DNA from: Litoditis marina
Lineage: Eukaryota; Nematoda; Chromadorea; Rhabditida; Rhabditidae
Direction: 5' to 3'
Length of the DNA stretch: 64,000 bases
Assembly (NCBI GenBank): GCA_964036275.1
Contig: OZ038433.1
Coordinates: 54,143,902-54,207,901, forward strand
The translations under genes were made by a program, and so were the position numbers. Shown here piece by piece: positions 10,801 through 22,582 of this stretch. Below the pieces are notes generated by a model, which ran no database searches, had not been told where the DNA came from, and worked only from the letters and a program-made list of their open reading frames with translations. Each line of letters opens with the position of its first letter. Within the stretch, counting starts at the first letter, position 1.

Positions 10801-11969
10801 CCATCAAAAAAAGCTAGAGACGCAGGGTGGAATCAGAAGGATATAGCTCCGGTCATTCTCACTGAGACTTGGCAGCATGCCAATGAATATTTCAGGCTAT
10901 TTTTCACCACTTTGGAGTTTTTCAATAAACTGCAAATTTATGTCAGCTTTTGTTCACTTTCATGAGAACAGAGATTAAAAAAGTTTTAGGAAGACGTATA
11001 TTTGCTGTAAGAAATGATCATCCAAAAATCTTGGCACCATTCCAACGAGTCTCGGAATGAAACTAACTATATTTATGTGACACATTGTTTTCATTGAAGT
11101 AAGAGTCAAGAAAAAACATCTACCAGAGTTAGAATAATATATAAGCAGCGCTTGGAGCATTGGCGTGCAGTGCGCAATTCAGCCAGCCGGGAAATCTGTC
11201 AGACTATAATTAACAAGGAGTGGTCAAATTCTAGTACAAATATCATCTTCTTCTCTCACCTGTTTCTCTTTTCCCTCTATAGTCGTCCAAATATATCCAA
11301 CTCCTGATGTTGAGAGGAAAAACGACATTAGAGTCAAGTACCACAGAATCATTCGTTTGGTCTGGAACATTTTTCTTACCAGCGATCTACAACCACTAGA
11401 GTTTATATTTAAATAATATCAATGAAACACTACATCGATGTTCAGGACTTCATTTCGCAAATCTGCGTGAACTTTTTAAAATCTCTTGAAACTGAGAGGG
11501 AAAACTTTTAGCACCTCTCTCTCTGAACAGCTGTGAATGCGGAAATGGGATGCAAAAAATTGTTCAAAAAATAACTACATAATTACCTGTTATTCCCTGA
11601 AGGTATGTTTACCAGTAACTTTACTTCAGAGAGATTATTACCAACCTGAGGAGAGGCTACACATCATTTATTTAAAGTTACCTGGCTATTTACACACCCT
11701 TCTTGTAAGTATACGAGAAAAAGTGTGTTAGAGATAGAGTATACAGTATATCACTCGAACAGTTCTAGGACAATGGGGCTATCGCACTAAAACCAAACTT
11801 ACAAATACAAAACATGTAATTTGTTGTGTTTCTGTGGTTTTTGTTAATATTCTGTGTTTCGAACCTCGAACGTTCTCTCGATGTCCTCTTTGTAGAGTTT
11901 CATTTGTTGTGAAATGGTCTCCAACTCTTCGGTGGCCACCTTCTTTTTGCGTCCAAGCAAATTCCCCAT
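4895..11969 (-). CDS. lnp-1: Lunapark homologue, ER three-way-junction protein
   Basis: Eleven exons join in perfect phase to 342 aa: 11865-11969, 11260-11361, 9985-10089, 9511-9579, 8404-8518, 7381-7490, 6712-6824, 6108-6227, 5771-5822, 5537-5632, 4895-4936. The protein starts MGNLLGRKKK, followed by a charged helix (about 10-35), two membrane segments (about 39-62 and 70-92), a second helical region (about 105-140), a Pro/Gln/Asn-rich linker, DKVVDYFFGDGPSNR (about 226-240) and a zinc finger with C245, C248, C267 and C270 in the contexts LICSNC and FVCFICSHFNPAKK. That order (short N-terminal coil, two TMs, coil, linker, GDGPxxR, C2-C2 finger, Asp/Glu-rich tail) is diagnostic of lunapark, which stabilises three-way junctions of the ER network with both termini in the cytosol. 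A possible trans-splice site (AAAGTTTAG) lies 9 nt before the ATG. Introns contain several inverted-repeat elements and a SINE-like copy. Confidence 0.93.
5313..5523. repeat. Inverted-repeat MITE, CTCCTACAGTA family (copy 1)
   Basis: Terminal inverted repeats ATTCCTACTGAGACTCC and its mirror GGAGTCTCAGTAGGAAT enclose about 160 bp, in intron 10 of lnp-1. Related copies are at 7583-7796, with single ends near 7920 and 42420. Confidence 0.8.
6242..6418 (-). repeat. tRNA-like (SINE-like) repeat, minus orientation
   Basis: On the minus strand it reads TATCATAGTCGTTGCC, GTACTGTATAATG, TTTCCGCTGTGTACGC, TAGCGCAATGGTTAGCGCC, then GCTCGCAGGTCCGATTCC and GGCACACACTATA. It lies in intron 7 of lnp-1 and ends only about 15 nt before exon 8, so its tail adjoins that exon's 3' splice site. 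Confidence 0.65.
6511..6526. repeat. C-rich tract (C12 then TCCCC)
   Basis: Twelve C, interrupted by one T and followed by C4, in intron 7 of lnp-1. Potential quadruplex on the minus strand. Confidence 0.85.
7583..7796. repeat. Inverted-repeat MITE, CTCCTACAGTA family (copy 2)
   Basis: Left end CCTATTGACACTCCTACAGT and right end ACTGTAGGAGTCTCATTGGG are near-mirror images. Lies in intron 5 of lnp-1. Confidence 0.75.
8678..8763. repeat. Dispersed hairpin repeat (matches 44990-45065)
   Basis: AACACCAAAATCGTCTTGAA, then AACGATTTTGAGTGG and TTTCACAGAGCA recur almost unchanged at 44990-45065. The two AAAATCG/CGATTTT blocks can pair. Lies in intron 4 of lnp-1. Confidence 0.6.
9031..9154. repeat. 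TTAA-type inverted-repeat element (copy 2)
   Basis: TTGAAGAAGGACAATTATG at the left and CGTCCTTCTTCAA at the right with the internal CTTTAAACTGC arms. Lies in intron 4 of lnp-1. Confidence 0.85.
9826..9960. repeat. Inverted-repeat MITE, ACTGAGACTTGGCAGC family
   Basis: Left CCACTGAGACTTGGCAGC mirrors the right GCTGCCAACTGGTCTCAGTG. It stops about 20 nt from the donor of lnp-1 exon 3. A second diverged copy starts near 10857. Confidence 0.7.
10730..11060. repeat. Nested repeats in lnp-1 intron 2
   Basis: A fragment with CTGCGTCTCTCGAAACGTGC and GAGACGCAGGGTGG, related to the TGCGTCTC family at 50162 and 53676, is followed by a diverged copy of the ACTGAGACTTGGCAGC element (10857-11055, right end CCAACGAGTCTCGG). 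Confidence 0.5.
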
Positions 11970-12268
11970 GTTTCGTCTCTAAACTTTACAAACTTTATGA
12001 ACTGAAAAACTAGAATACATTTATTGTAGTATAATACTTATCACGTAAACTATTGACAGGCTATGAAGATGATTCTGCTTCGCAGTACTTCGTGAGAGAT
12101 TTAAATGCATCTTGATGGTTATCGAGCAGTTTACATAACACAAATTGACCGAAAAAAAAACACAAATTAGTTAGGAAACAATCATGGGAAATAATACAAC
12201 AATAGTATGCCAAATTTGTACGTGCATTGAATATCATGGCGCAAATTCATTTTAATATATATTCGGAA

Positions 12269-12392
12269 ACAAACAAAATGTGAGGTTAAAGGCCACCTGA
12301 CAAACAAAATGTGAGGTTAAAGGCCACCTGACAAACAAAATGTGAGGTTAAAGGCCACCTGACAAACAAAATGTGAGGTTAAAGGCCACCTG
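12269..12392. repeat. 31-bp tandem repeat, four copies
   Basis: Unit ACAAACAAAATGTGAGGTTA plus AAGGCCACCTG, four back-to-back copies that appear identical, about 300 bp upstream of lnp-1. Perfect identity implies recent amplification. Confidence 0.95.
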
Positions 12393-14040
12393 TCGTGGGT
12401 TTGGCATGGAAAGCGTGCTGACCTAGGACAACCTATCTGTCCACTTGAGACAGAATATCGATTTTAAAGCAACAAAGAGAAACGTACTGGATTTCAGCTG
12501 AATTCAACCTAAAAAATTATTTTATAATGATGTTCTTTGGTATACTTTGTTTAGGCGCCATCTTTTGTATATTATGTCTCTATTGACAGAAACTAACCTT
12601 AATTATTTAATACTGAGCTATTCTCTATGTAAATACCCGACCAGAACTATACATTCATTATCGAATTTAAAAGTGAAAAAAATGATAGATGAATTGTTGT
12701 GGCGAAAACCGCAACGCGTCTGCTTCGCTTGGGAACACATATAGGGGGCAATAACTGAATGACGTTCAACATTTGTCACACTTGTAAACTAACACACTGT
12801 GAATTTATGTAACAACAAAAATGCAACGTTTTTGCGTTTTAACTTATGGGAAAGCGTGATTGATTTACCAGTTAATTGAAATCTCACCTTCCCAGTGTTT
12901 AGAAGACCATCCGTTGGAAAAGTTTAGAAAAAATGCAAGAAAGTTTACTGGTTTAGGCAATAGGACGTCCTTTGAGTAATCACGTCTGAAAAGAACAGGG
13001 AAACTGCACTGTAACTCGTAAAACAGTACTTCTAACGAGCCGACCTACGCGAGATTTTTGTCCCATAGTCTTTGCACTGTCGTTGTAATCTCTTACAGTA
13101 TGCAATTGCATATTTCTTATTTTCTACCCGAAAAACGATATCGAATAACCGCAGGTTTTCATGTTTTGTCTGATGAATGAAATTGTCATGAAGAAATCGG
13201 CGGAGAAATAAATTAATGCGTCTTGTTATCATTTTTGTCCTTTTCTCAATCGAACGATCCGGCACAAACTTCAGTACTACACGCAAATTTTCCGGTGCAG
13301 AAACTGAACAAAACTAAACTAGAATGCTATTTTATCCTGATTTCCGATCTATGGAACTGTACTTATACAGTCAGAGTCGCCAACAAAAGTAGTCATAACT
13401 TTGCAAAAATACACGGTGCCGTCCACGACTGTGTCAGGAAGATCTTCTCTCAACTGCTAAAGTTTGTGCTTAACTTTCTGCAAATCTGTGACATCGTTTC
13501 AAAGTTGTAGTTACCCTCCGAACACATCTAATCAGTTACCTGAATAATCTGCTATGCAGCCGACATCAATCTGTTTTACTTACCAAGATACTCGTCTTTG
13601 TGCGGTTTACGTTATAACTGATTGTTAAAATATGCTATGAACTACGAACACTAGAGATACAGTTCACTTTACCGACATTGTTATTTAGTTTCTAGGTCGT
13701 TCGATAATCTGAAACTCATTTGGCGAGTGAAACACAGAACGAATTGACAATTTCAGACATTAAACTCTGTAGAAACCTTTTTATTTCTCGTATATTTATG
13801 TATTTTGTAAACTTTTCTTACACCAATGTTTTTCTGTCGGCCATGGGTACTGTACAGGGCAATTCAACCCACACGCCGGTGTCAATGCCATCAGGTTTTT
13901 GTTCACGCGCATGTATTTTTTCAGTTTTTTTGTTTTGAATTGAAATTCCAATTATTAAAGTTTTCGGGTTTTTCCTTCTTTCTTTGCGAGTTTTGATTGT
14001 TTGAATACCTCTTTTTATGTCCTGATTTTCATTGATTTTC

Positions 14041-14042
14041 AG
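14041..14042 (+). promoter_or_regulatory. Probable trans-splice acceptor of the zinc-finger gene
   Basis: CATTGATTTTCAG ends 33 nt before the ATG at 14076; no coding exon is evident just upstream. An untranslated cis-spliced first exon is the alternative. Confidence 0.45.
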
Positions 14043-14075
14043 TGTCAGCGTAGGTCTATTTCGTTTTATCTGGAT

Positions 14076-17000
14076 ATGAGTGCCTGTGTCGTTCCAGCAA
14101 AAAGAAGGAAGTAAGTTTATTATATGATGTCTCTACTTGTTTTGTTTGACCCATTTTTCATAATTTACGACTGCAATTCCAATTATTGTTCTGGGGCAAA
14201 CTTCTTTCCGACCCGACTCTTCCCGAGCCAAATTCGAACCTTCTTTCCGAACCAGTTTGGGCCATTTATTAGTTGAACTGGTTAGGTTCCAGCTTTGTCT
14301 GCCTAAATTTAGTTCAGTTTTGAAACGAACCACCTGGTTCGGGAAGAATAGTTTTGATTTTGGTTCGGGAAGAAGTCACCCGCCCTGTTAGGGGCCTTCG
14401 AGTCGTCGCTGTAGTCGTTTCAAAAGCCAAACTAGAGTTCTGAGCAACCTCTACCTCATGTACCCGTTTGTGCTTGATTTTGCGCACATTTCGCTCGATT
14501 TTTAGTTGTGTATGTGTGTTTAATTGTTCGATGTAATGTAATATTTACAGACTTCCGAAGTATGCGGTGGTAACTATTCACGAAACTTCCAATGTCAATG
14601 ATCTCTTCTCACTCCTGGTTTGTCGTTCATTCACTCTCTTCTGAAGAATGTCTATTATCGAAATGTTTTCATTTCTCTGTCGATTCCTTAAGTTAAACTT
14701 AAACAGGGATCTGTTTGTGCTGAAAATTTACCAAATACTGCACCAGTTAAGTTCTGACCTGACTGTTCGACAAAAAGAAGTCCGTTTTGGGATTGAAACA
14801 TAGGAGTACCAATTATTTTGAATCAGAAACTAACAACATTTATCGTTTTCGGCGGAAAATCAGGAAATCCGTTTTTAGTTTTTTATGGCCGGACAACTTC
14901 ACTGAGATAAGGGATATGTAACTTTATAACTTCCTTCACTTTCAGATTGGCGGCGGCTTCAGCAATGTCACCTTTTTGAGTGATCTCAGCGAACACGCCG
15001 ACGTACAGCTGTACCTCCGGGACGCCGGTTGCTCAACTAAGACCAGAACCCGGGATGCATCGAGAGAAACAGTGAGTTCCCTTAAATCCATTTGTCTTCC
15101 AAAAATAGGGTTCTGTTCGCCATTTCACCCACTTATCGTCAATTTTTGGCGAATTCTTTACATATGTGGGATAGTCCTGGTTTGGGGTCTAAAGAGTTAA
15201 TGATCCCTCCCGCTGAAAATTACGGAAAGTTATAGGTCCCTGGTCCCTCTCCAATTCAGTGGCACAAAAATGGTTAATTTGTTAAATAGTTATAGGTCCC
15301 CTCTCGTCCAGTCTGTTAAATAATTAAGGGTCCCCCGGTCAGTGGACCGTGGCATCCCACCTGTGATTCTTTATTCAACCCGGTATTTCGTTAACCCCAG
15401 CCGTTAACCATTAACCGGGTTACCTGGTCAACCCTTTTGTTAACCACTTGGTAACTCTAAATTTGCCCCACAAGACATTATAAAAGAGGGTTAACAAGTG
15501 GTTAACAAAAGGGTTAACCAGGTAACCCGGTCAAGGTTACCTGGTAGGGTTAACGAAGACCGGGTTCCTTGTGGAATTGGCGTCATTTTTTTGCACTTTC
15601 ACAATAAAACATAATACTACTTGATCATTACCATCGCTACGTTCGAGGTGTTCACTAGAATGGTTTTAGATGCTATTCAAGTAGCTGTGTAGCAGTATGC
15701 TAGTAAAGTGTTCAAGCATAGTATCGTGACTTTGTTTTAAACAGAAATCGGATGAACATTAAGAGTTTTGTTTCATCACGAGGGTAACCCCAGAACTCGG
15801 AACTGATTGGGAGATGTGATTTTGTACAGTGAAGGCAAGACTATTGATTGTTGAAATTTCTATGTTGGTTGTTGAAGAAAAACTGAAAAACGGAAACTTG
15901 AGAAACCTCATTTTGAACAAAACGGGTTTTCGGAAACAGGGGTAATGCTATGGATAATTAAAAGATCCAACCTATCCATCAAAGTAGCCCTATGTCTGCG
16001 TTTTAGATTTCTACTGCAACCGACTCCAGTGAGCGGCAGGAGTCCGCCCTAGAAAATGTGGTCAATCTCGGCGAGCCGTCAACCTCCGCTTCGGTAGGTT
16101 CCGAATTATTGTCTTTTTCATACTCATGACGACTCTGGGTCCCTGGTGTTTGGTTAAACCCGTAAATTATCTTTCATTCCCGCTCAATCATGAAATAACT
16201 ATAAGATTGCTCGTGAGATTTGAAGCCGCGACGCCCTACATACCAATTCTAATCCGATACGAGCATACACCAGCTGACTTCGGACGGCCCTCCCTCTATG
16301 ACACCCGAAAAAACACGGTGTATTTGGTAGAGATGATAATGTTCGAGTCGCCAATTTTTTTTTAAATTATTAAATTTTGTGGCCGGATTTTACAAAAAGT
16401 GGCCAGACGGGGTTTGATGAAAATCGTGCGAGTTTTGTTGATCTGTTCATGGGAAACTTGTCCGGAAAGCCACAAAATGCTTCACATGTTAAGAAAGTGC
16501 AAGAACGCTCAAAAAAAAAATCAAAATATGATTTTTCTAAAATTCTTCATCCATCTCTTGAGTTTTATAGATATTTATCTCTCGATAAAATATCTAATGT
16601 ATTGCTAATTTGCAGTCGCCCGCCTTGATAGATGATACCTCTTCGATGTGTTCGTTCAAAGACAATACGCAGTCTGAAACCAGAGCTCAACCACGAACCG
16701 AAATAGAAGTGAGTCGTTAAAACATTATTTTAATGTCTGCATTCTGTAATACTAAAATACTGTAATTTACATAGTAAACTCTAATAGATGTAGCCATACA
16801 CCAGCAAGGTTGTCCGAATAGTTAGAAAAGCTCGAAAAACAGACTACATTTTAGCCGAAAAGATGAAAATCTGTCTACTTTTTTGAAAAAAGTCTAAATT
16901 TTTACGTGGTTACATCCGAAAACGGAATAGTTTCTGTCGCTTAGTCGGACCTTACTGGTTTATAGATGTAGCATGTAGGGTTGTTGAGGATGTCTCGTTC

Positions 17001-20000
17001 ATGGACTATTATTTCATCGCATCATACCCTAGATGCTCAGCGTTTTGAGAAAAAAACCCCTGTTTTTGGTCCGAAGCATACACCGCCAAGGGTCGCATAT
17101 TGGTCTCGAAATGTCGCGACCCCTCCGTCTTTTTCGAGCCGCGACCCCTCCAAAACTGCGTTTTCTGCCTTTATTTCGCTTATTCACTGCCAATTATGCA
17201 TGAAATTCGTCAGTTTTTGACTCGCGACCCCTATTTTTCGTATGAATTTGTCGTGACCCTCTATCCCATAGGAGGCCTTGGCGTTGTATGGTCCGAAGAT
17301 TTGGGCAAACCCCCCCCCCCCCCCCCCTTCAAAAATTGTCTAATTTAGCAATTTTCTAAATTAAGGGCAAAACCCCCTTATACTGGCTGAGGGGGAGGGC
17401 AAAACCCCCCTGTTTGAACTAGTCACAACTCTGAGGCATTTAGGGTATGCATCGCAAAGAAAATGTAAAATGTTGCAGGTTCAGTCCGAATCTGTTCATG
17501 ATAGAATGGGCCCATCCAAACCAAATAGAGCGTCTGATTTCTCCTCTGTCAATGTGTCTCGTGGGCCGAATGAGGTTTTGGGAAGAAGCATTGGTACGTG
17601 CGACATTTCCACAAATTTTTATATTTTATTATTCACTAGATTGGCAGTAAAACTGGTAAAACAATTATCTTCTTAAAAATGTAAAATAGACGTAACAGGT
17701 AACGCTTTTCATGTTTCATTACAACATTGAGTAGTGTGTATACCATTTGGGCACCGGAACACTTTGTAGTATTTTCAGAAGATGTGAACGTTAAATCTGA
17801 ATACCCTTCCCAGCAGTCGTCATCAGATGTTACGATGATCGGCTTCTCGGATGAAAACTTTGGAGAGGTGAATTTACGACCATACTTCATGCCTATTGCC
17901 TAGGTGTTTGACTTTGGATTTTCCTTTCCCAGCTTAACTGGTGCCAATGTTTACGAAGTTTACAACTAAATACTGAAACACAACAGAAGCAGAAAAAGAG
18001 GAATGATGAGCACGGTGAACTATTTATCATTACGCGGACGCGGTTTTATTCCTCACAAGAGGTCAAGTACCTCATCTTGGAGTTTTCCACCATGAAATAA
18101 TCTAAGGCTTCAGATTTGGCAAACAATATTTTCAGGTACACCCACACACACTTAACAAAAAGTCTATGAGTACCTAACTTTGATTCGCATATCATTTGAC
18201 AACCGAATTTCATGTAACTCATTTGATTTAAGGTACAGTCCACTAGCAGGGTATCTGAGACAGTTTCCCCAGCACCAGCTGGGAATTCGGAGTCGAAACA
18301 CGAATACGTGGTGTGTCGTCTGTGCAATAACAGGATCAGATGCACTAGGTGGGTGCCACCTGCCACGGCAAATTCCGACAGGGAACCGAACCAAACCTTA
18401 ACAAACGTTACGTAATCCACCGTTTATTAGTTGAATTGATTTGGTTTCACCTTGTCAGTTTTGGCTCGGTTTCAAACGAACCAACTGGTTCGGGAAGAAT
18501 CGGTTCGATATTGGTTAGGGAAGAGTCGATTCTGGAAGAAGTTCACCCGCATATCAGTAAGAGGTGACTCTGTTATAGAGAGAAAAAGTATTCGTAGTAT
18601 TTTGCGATTGAAATCTCAAATGTGTGCAATTTCATGTTACAGGTGCAGTTATCAGTAACGTCCGACTATTTTTGAAAAATTAAGTGAATCAGTTTTCGGC
18701 TGAATCACTCATTTAAAGTTAATAATCTTGCATAGAAAAATGCAAATGACCGATTGTGGAATTGTGGTGCGAGGAATGTATTGTGTGTATGGCTTCAACT
18801 AATATTAGTAGCGCTGTACAGCATTGTCAGTTGTGTGTAGTCAACTTCAAGTTCTCAAGTTTTGCATCATTTGTCATCGTGACTGAATACTCATTAAATT
18901 GTAAGTTTATTTTTGTTATTTTCAGGCACTCTAACATGTTGAATCACGTTCGTCGACACGGGGCTGTGAAGCAGTTCCAATGCGCCCATTGCTCCTATGA
19001 ACACAATGAACTTTCCAAGGTTGGTTCGACTTTCAATAGGCACATCATAATGTTACATAGTGATTGGTATTGAAGTGCACATACTATTTTCTGTAGTGGC
19101 TGTGAGTACACACTACAGTTCAACGTTCGAAGAAGATCCCTCCGTCAGCTGACCAGAAAAAAAATTACTGTTTTTGTACTCGACACAATACGGCTGTGAG
19201 ATGTGGTCTACTCGGTGTTATATCTTCAAGACTACCACTACTATGTAACGTTTTGTTGTGGCGAATGAAACTACCACTACTATGTAACGTTTTGTTGTGG
19301 CGAATGAAACCTTATAAGCTCAATATTAAGAACTACAATCAGGTCGGGCAGACAATGGTTTGACGTCCAATCCAATACGACACCCTCCCCTTTGAAAAAA
19401 AGTCCTATTTCTACAAGTGAACGCAAAATTTCGAGTAAAGATTCGTTGTGATTGCTGAAACCGTGCAATTTTCGACTCACTCTGGACCAAAAACGACCCC
19501 CCTCCTTGACTTTTTTGGTCGGCCTACAGGGGAGGGCAGATATGGCTGGGCGAACCAAAACAGTCAAGGAGGGGAGGGGGTTGGTTTTTGGTCCAGGAGG
19601 GGTTGAAAATTGCACGTTTTTAACCACCAAACGAAATTTCGCTCGGCATTTTCCGGCAAATTCGACTTTTTTTTTCATTTTTTAAAAGGAAGGTGGTTGT
19701 ATGGACTCTACGTCAAACCATTTTCTGCCCGCCTCGGGGCCAAATCTTATCTGCCCTCCCCTGACTATTATCACCAATAAGTCAATAGTTCTCGTCTTCC
19801 TCAGGTCCGTCTGCACATGTTGAACAATCACGGGGACACGGTGAGCCAGCCGGTGGACACCTTCACCCCCGCCATGCAGGACATGTGGGACCAGCTGATG
19901 CTCAAGTGTTTTCCCGATAACGTCGTCGAGCCAAGGGTGGGTACACACGACGGTGTCCTGCGTTTGTTGATTTTTACGCAGTGAAACGCGGTCGGTCGCA

Positions 20001-22547
20001 CAGACCGCGAAGCATGATATATTACTGTAGATTTCAAAAATGTTTGAAATTCGCGGGCGCTTTCGATTTCTACGATTTCTCGCGAGCCGCACGCGTGAGG
20101 GCTCCGCGAGGCGTGGCGCGAACATGCAAAACCGCGGCGCACTGGAACTAAAGCGTCATTTGGAGCATTGGAGCAGGGTTCAAACACCGTGTACATGCAC
20201 TAGTAAGATCCTACTATTCAACAAAAAGTAGTTTGTTCAGAGATTTGAACACGTGAAGAATAAAGCATGAATAACAGAGAAATATTGTTGTTTTTGGCGT
20301 AGAAGAAGCAAGTTTTTCAATTTTTTTCCGGTTTTTCAGACAACTTCAATGGGGTCTGTTTATATGTTAGTAATATCATACGTCAATTGACTTTTATTTC
20401 TGATTCACTCAAGTTTTCAAACTACAAGCACTCTGGTACGCGGTACCGGAATCTTGAAAAAAGCTAACGTCGAACTCGAAACTAGCTACAGGTTTTTCAT
20501 GTCGAGGTGGAACCGAATTCTTTCCCTTTCAAACTTTCAACTTTCCCGCCTACATACTTGTCTGTTTCAGATGGGTATGGGTATGGGCTCGATCCTAGGT
20601 GACATTCGTCCCACCTACGTGATGTCTAAGACGCCGCAAGGAATCAAAGGAGGTGACAAGTCGAAGAGGGCCAAGAGCGGGCCGCCCGTCGGCGTGGTCC
20701 AAACTCACGTGTGCAAGCTGTGCTCGGCCTGTCTCACGTCTACCACATCTTCTCTCGAGGACCTCCCTGCGGTACGGGCTTGAATCATACACCACCAAGG
20801 CTTCTTATGAGATGGCGGGTTGCGAACTACTTTTTAGGAAAGTAGGGTTGAAAACCAGCAAACTTTATACGAAGCTTGTGTAAATTAAACTAAAGATTTG
20901 TGAAAATCCCAGTTTTGAACTATTTTAGAAGGGTCGCGACTTGAAAAAGAGAGAATATTGCGAACATCAAGACAAATAAGATGCCGTTGGTGGTGTATTT
21001 CTTGAATGATTTGTTTATTCACTCATTTATCTACATTCGAAAAATGTAGCTAATTAGAGAAAGAGAAAAATATGAGGGGAAACAAATGAAATGATATGAA
21101 AGACAGAAAAAAGATTGGGTAGTTCTCCTTCTCCTAGTCATATCTTACTGAGATTCATGAAAAAGTGGGGGCCCAACGACTGTGATATTTGTCTTCTGCT
21201 GTGCGCCCCTTAGACAGCTACTCTCGAATGGAGCAGCTACTGCTACAAAAACCGGAAAATACTTGAATACTCAAGTATAACTGTTCATTACAAACATACA
21301 AAAGTCGTAAAATATTTTTTCAAACTTGTAAACTATAATATACAAATCACAGCTGTAAAAGAGAGAACAACTGTTGAATAATATGCCAAGTGTTACAGCA
21401 CCTAGAGTTGAAGTAAGGACCAAAACTGCAAATCATTGTGTACAAAACCAGAATCTCTATAGTTGACTACGTTGAGTTAACATCTGTGATTTGTATATAA
21501 TAGTTTACAGGTTTGAAAAAATATTTTACGACTTTTGTATGTTTGTAATGAACAGTTATACTTGAGTATTCAAGTATTTTCCGGTTTTTGTAGCAGTAGC
21601 TGCTCCATTCGAGAGTAGCTGTCTAAGGGGCGCACAGCAGAAGACAAATCTCACAGTCGTTGGGCCCCCACTTTTTCATGAATTTTTCTCTTTTTGTACA
21701 CATGCCGTAGGTATGTGGTTTGATCTGTACGGTGCAGATAAAATTGTTTTCTTAATGAATGACTTGTCAAGTATTACCATCATTCGAAAAAAAATATGAC
21801 GTCAACATTACAGTTCTGAAAACTTAATTTATCTGCCCTTCAGAATCCCAGAATACGTCATATTTGAATGAAGTTTTATCGTGAATTGACCATTTTTAAG
21901 AAACTTTCAGCATTCGAAAACATATTTAACGTCAATTTTTTCAAAAGTTGACGTCATCTGGTCTTCTGAATTCCAGAATAAGTCATATTTAGATAAAGTT
22001 TCATCGTTAATATACCATTTTTAAGATATTTTCAGCATTTGAAATAATATGTGACGTCAACTTTGCACTTTTCAAAAATGGCGTCATCTGGTCTCCAGAA
22101 TCCCAGAATACGTCACTGTTAGATTGAGTTTTACCGTTAATTGACCCTTCCTAAGATATTACCATGATTTGAAAACATATGTGACATCAACTTTGCACTT
22201 TTCAAAAATGACGTCATCCGAGCTCCAGAATCCTCGATGACGTCATCAGTAGAAGACTTACATCTGAATCAATGTCCGTTCATGTCGTGGTATCATACTC
22301 TAAATTTTACTTGAATTGGTTAGGACTGAGCTGAGTTATAACGCAATTTGATTTACCGCGACAGAGAGGGCGAGAGAGTGCACGAAATGAAGAGACGCAG
22401 AGACATTTTCAAAACCCTATAACTTAATGAAAAATAATTTTTTTCGAGAAAAAGTTTGCGCCCCCAAACTTCGAGTGGGGTATCTATCGTGTCCCAAATT
22501 TTCAGTCAAATCGGTTCACACATAAAAATATCCCAGGAGTGCGCACC

Positions 22548-22582
<35 letters not shown>

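Larger units (their letters stand above)
11970..14075. promoter_or_regulatory. Divergent intergenic region between lnp-1 and the zinc-finger gene
   Basis: About 2.1 kb separate the two ATGs, which point away from each other, so both promoters should lie here. It contains a 31-bp tandem repeat (12269-12392). ORFs of 60-95 codons overlap on both strands without domain features. No specific factor site can be named with confidence. Confidence 0.6.

Noticed and set aside
2856..11969. Operon of lnp-1 and the NELF-A-like gene
   Set aside because: The gap of about 2 kb is far above the usual nematode operon spacing of roughly 100 nt.
12269..12392. CRISPR-like array
   Set aside because: Units are contiguous with no spacers and the genome is eukaryotic.
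19280..20196. Overlapping antisense ORFs of 122-147 codons
   Set aside because: They lie opposite exon 10 and a GC-rich hairpin of the zinc-finger gene and have no own splice or start context.
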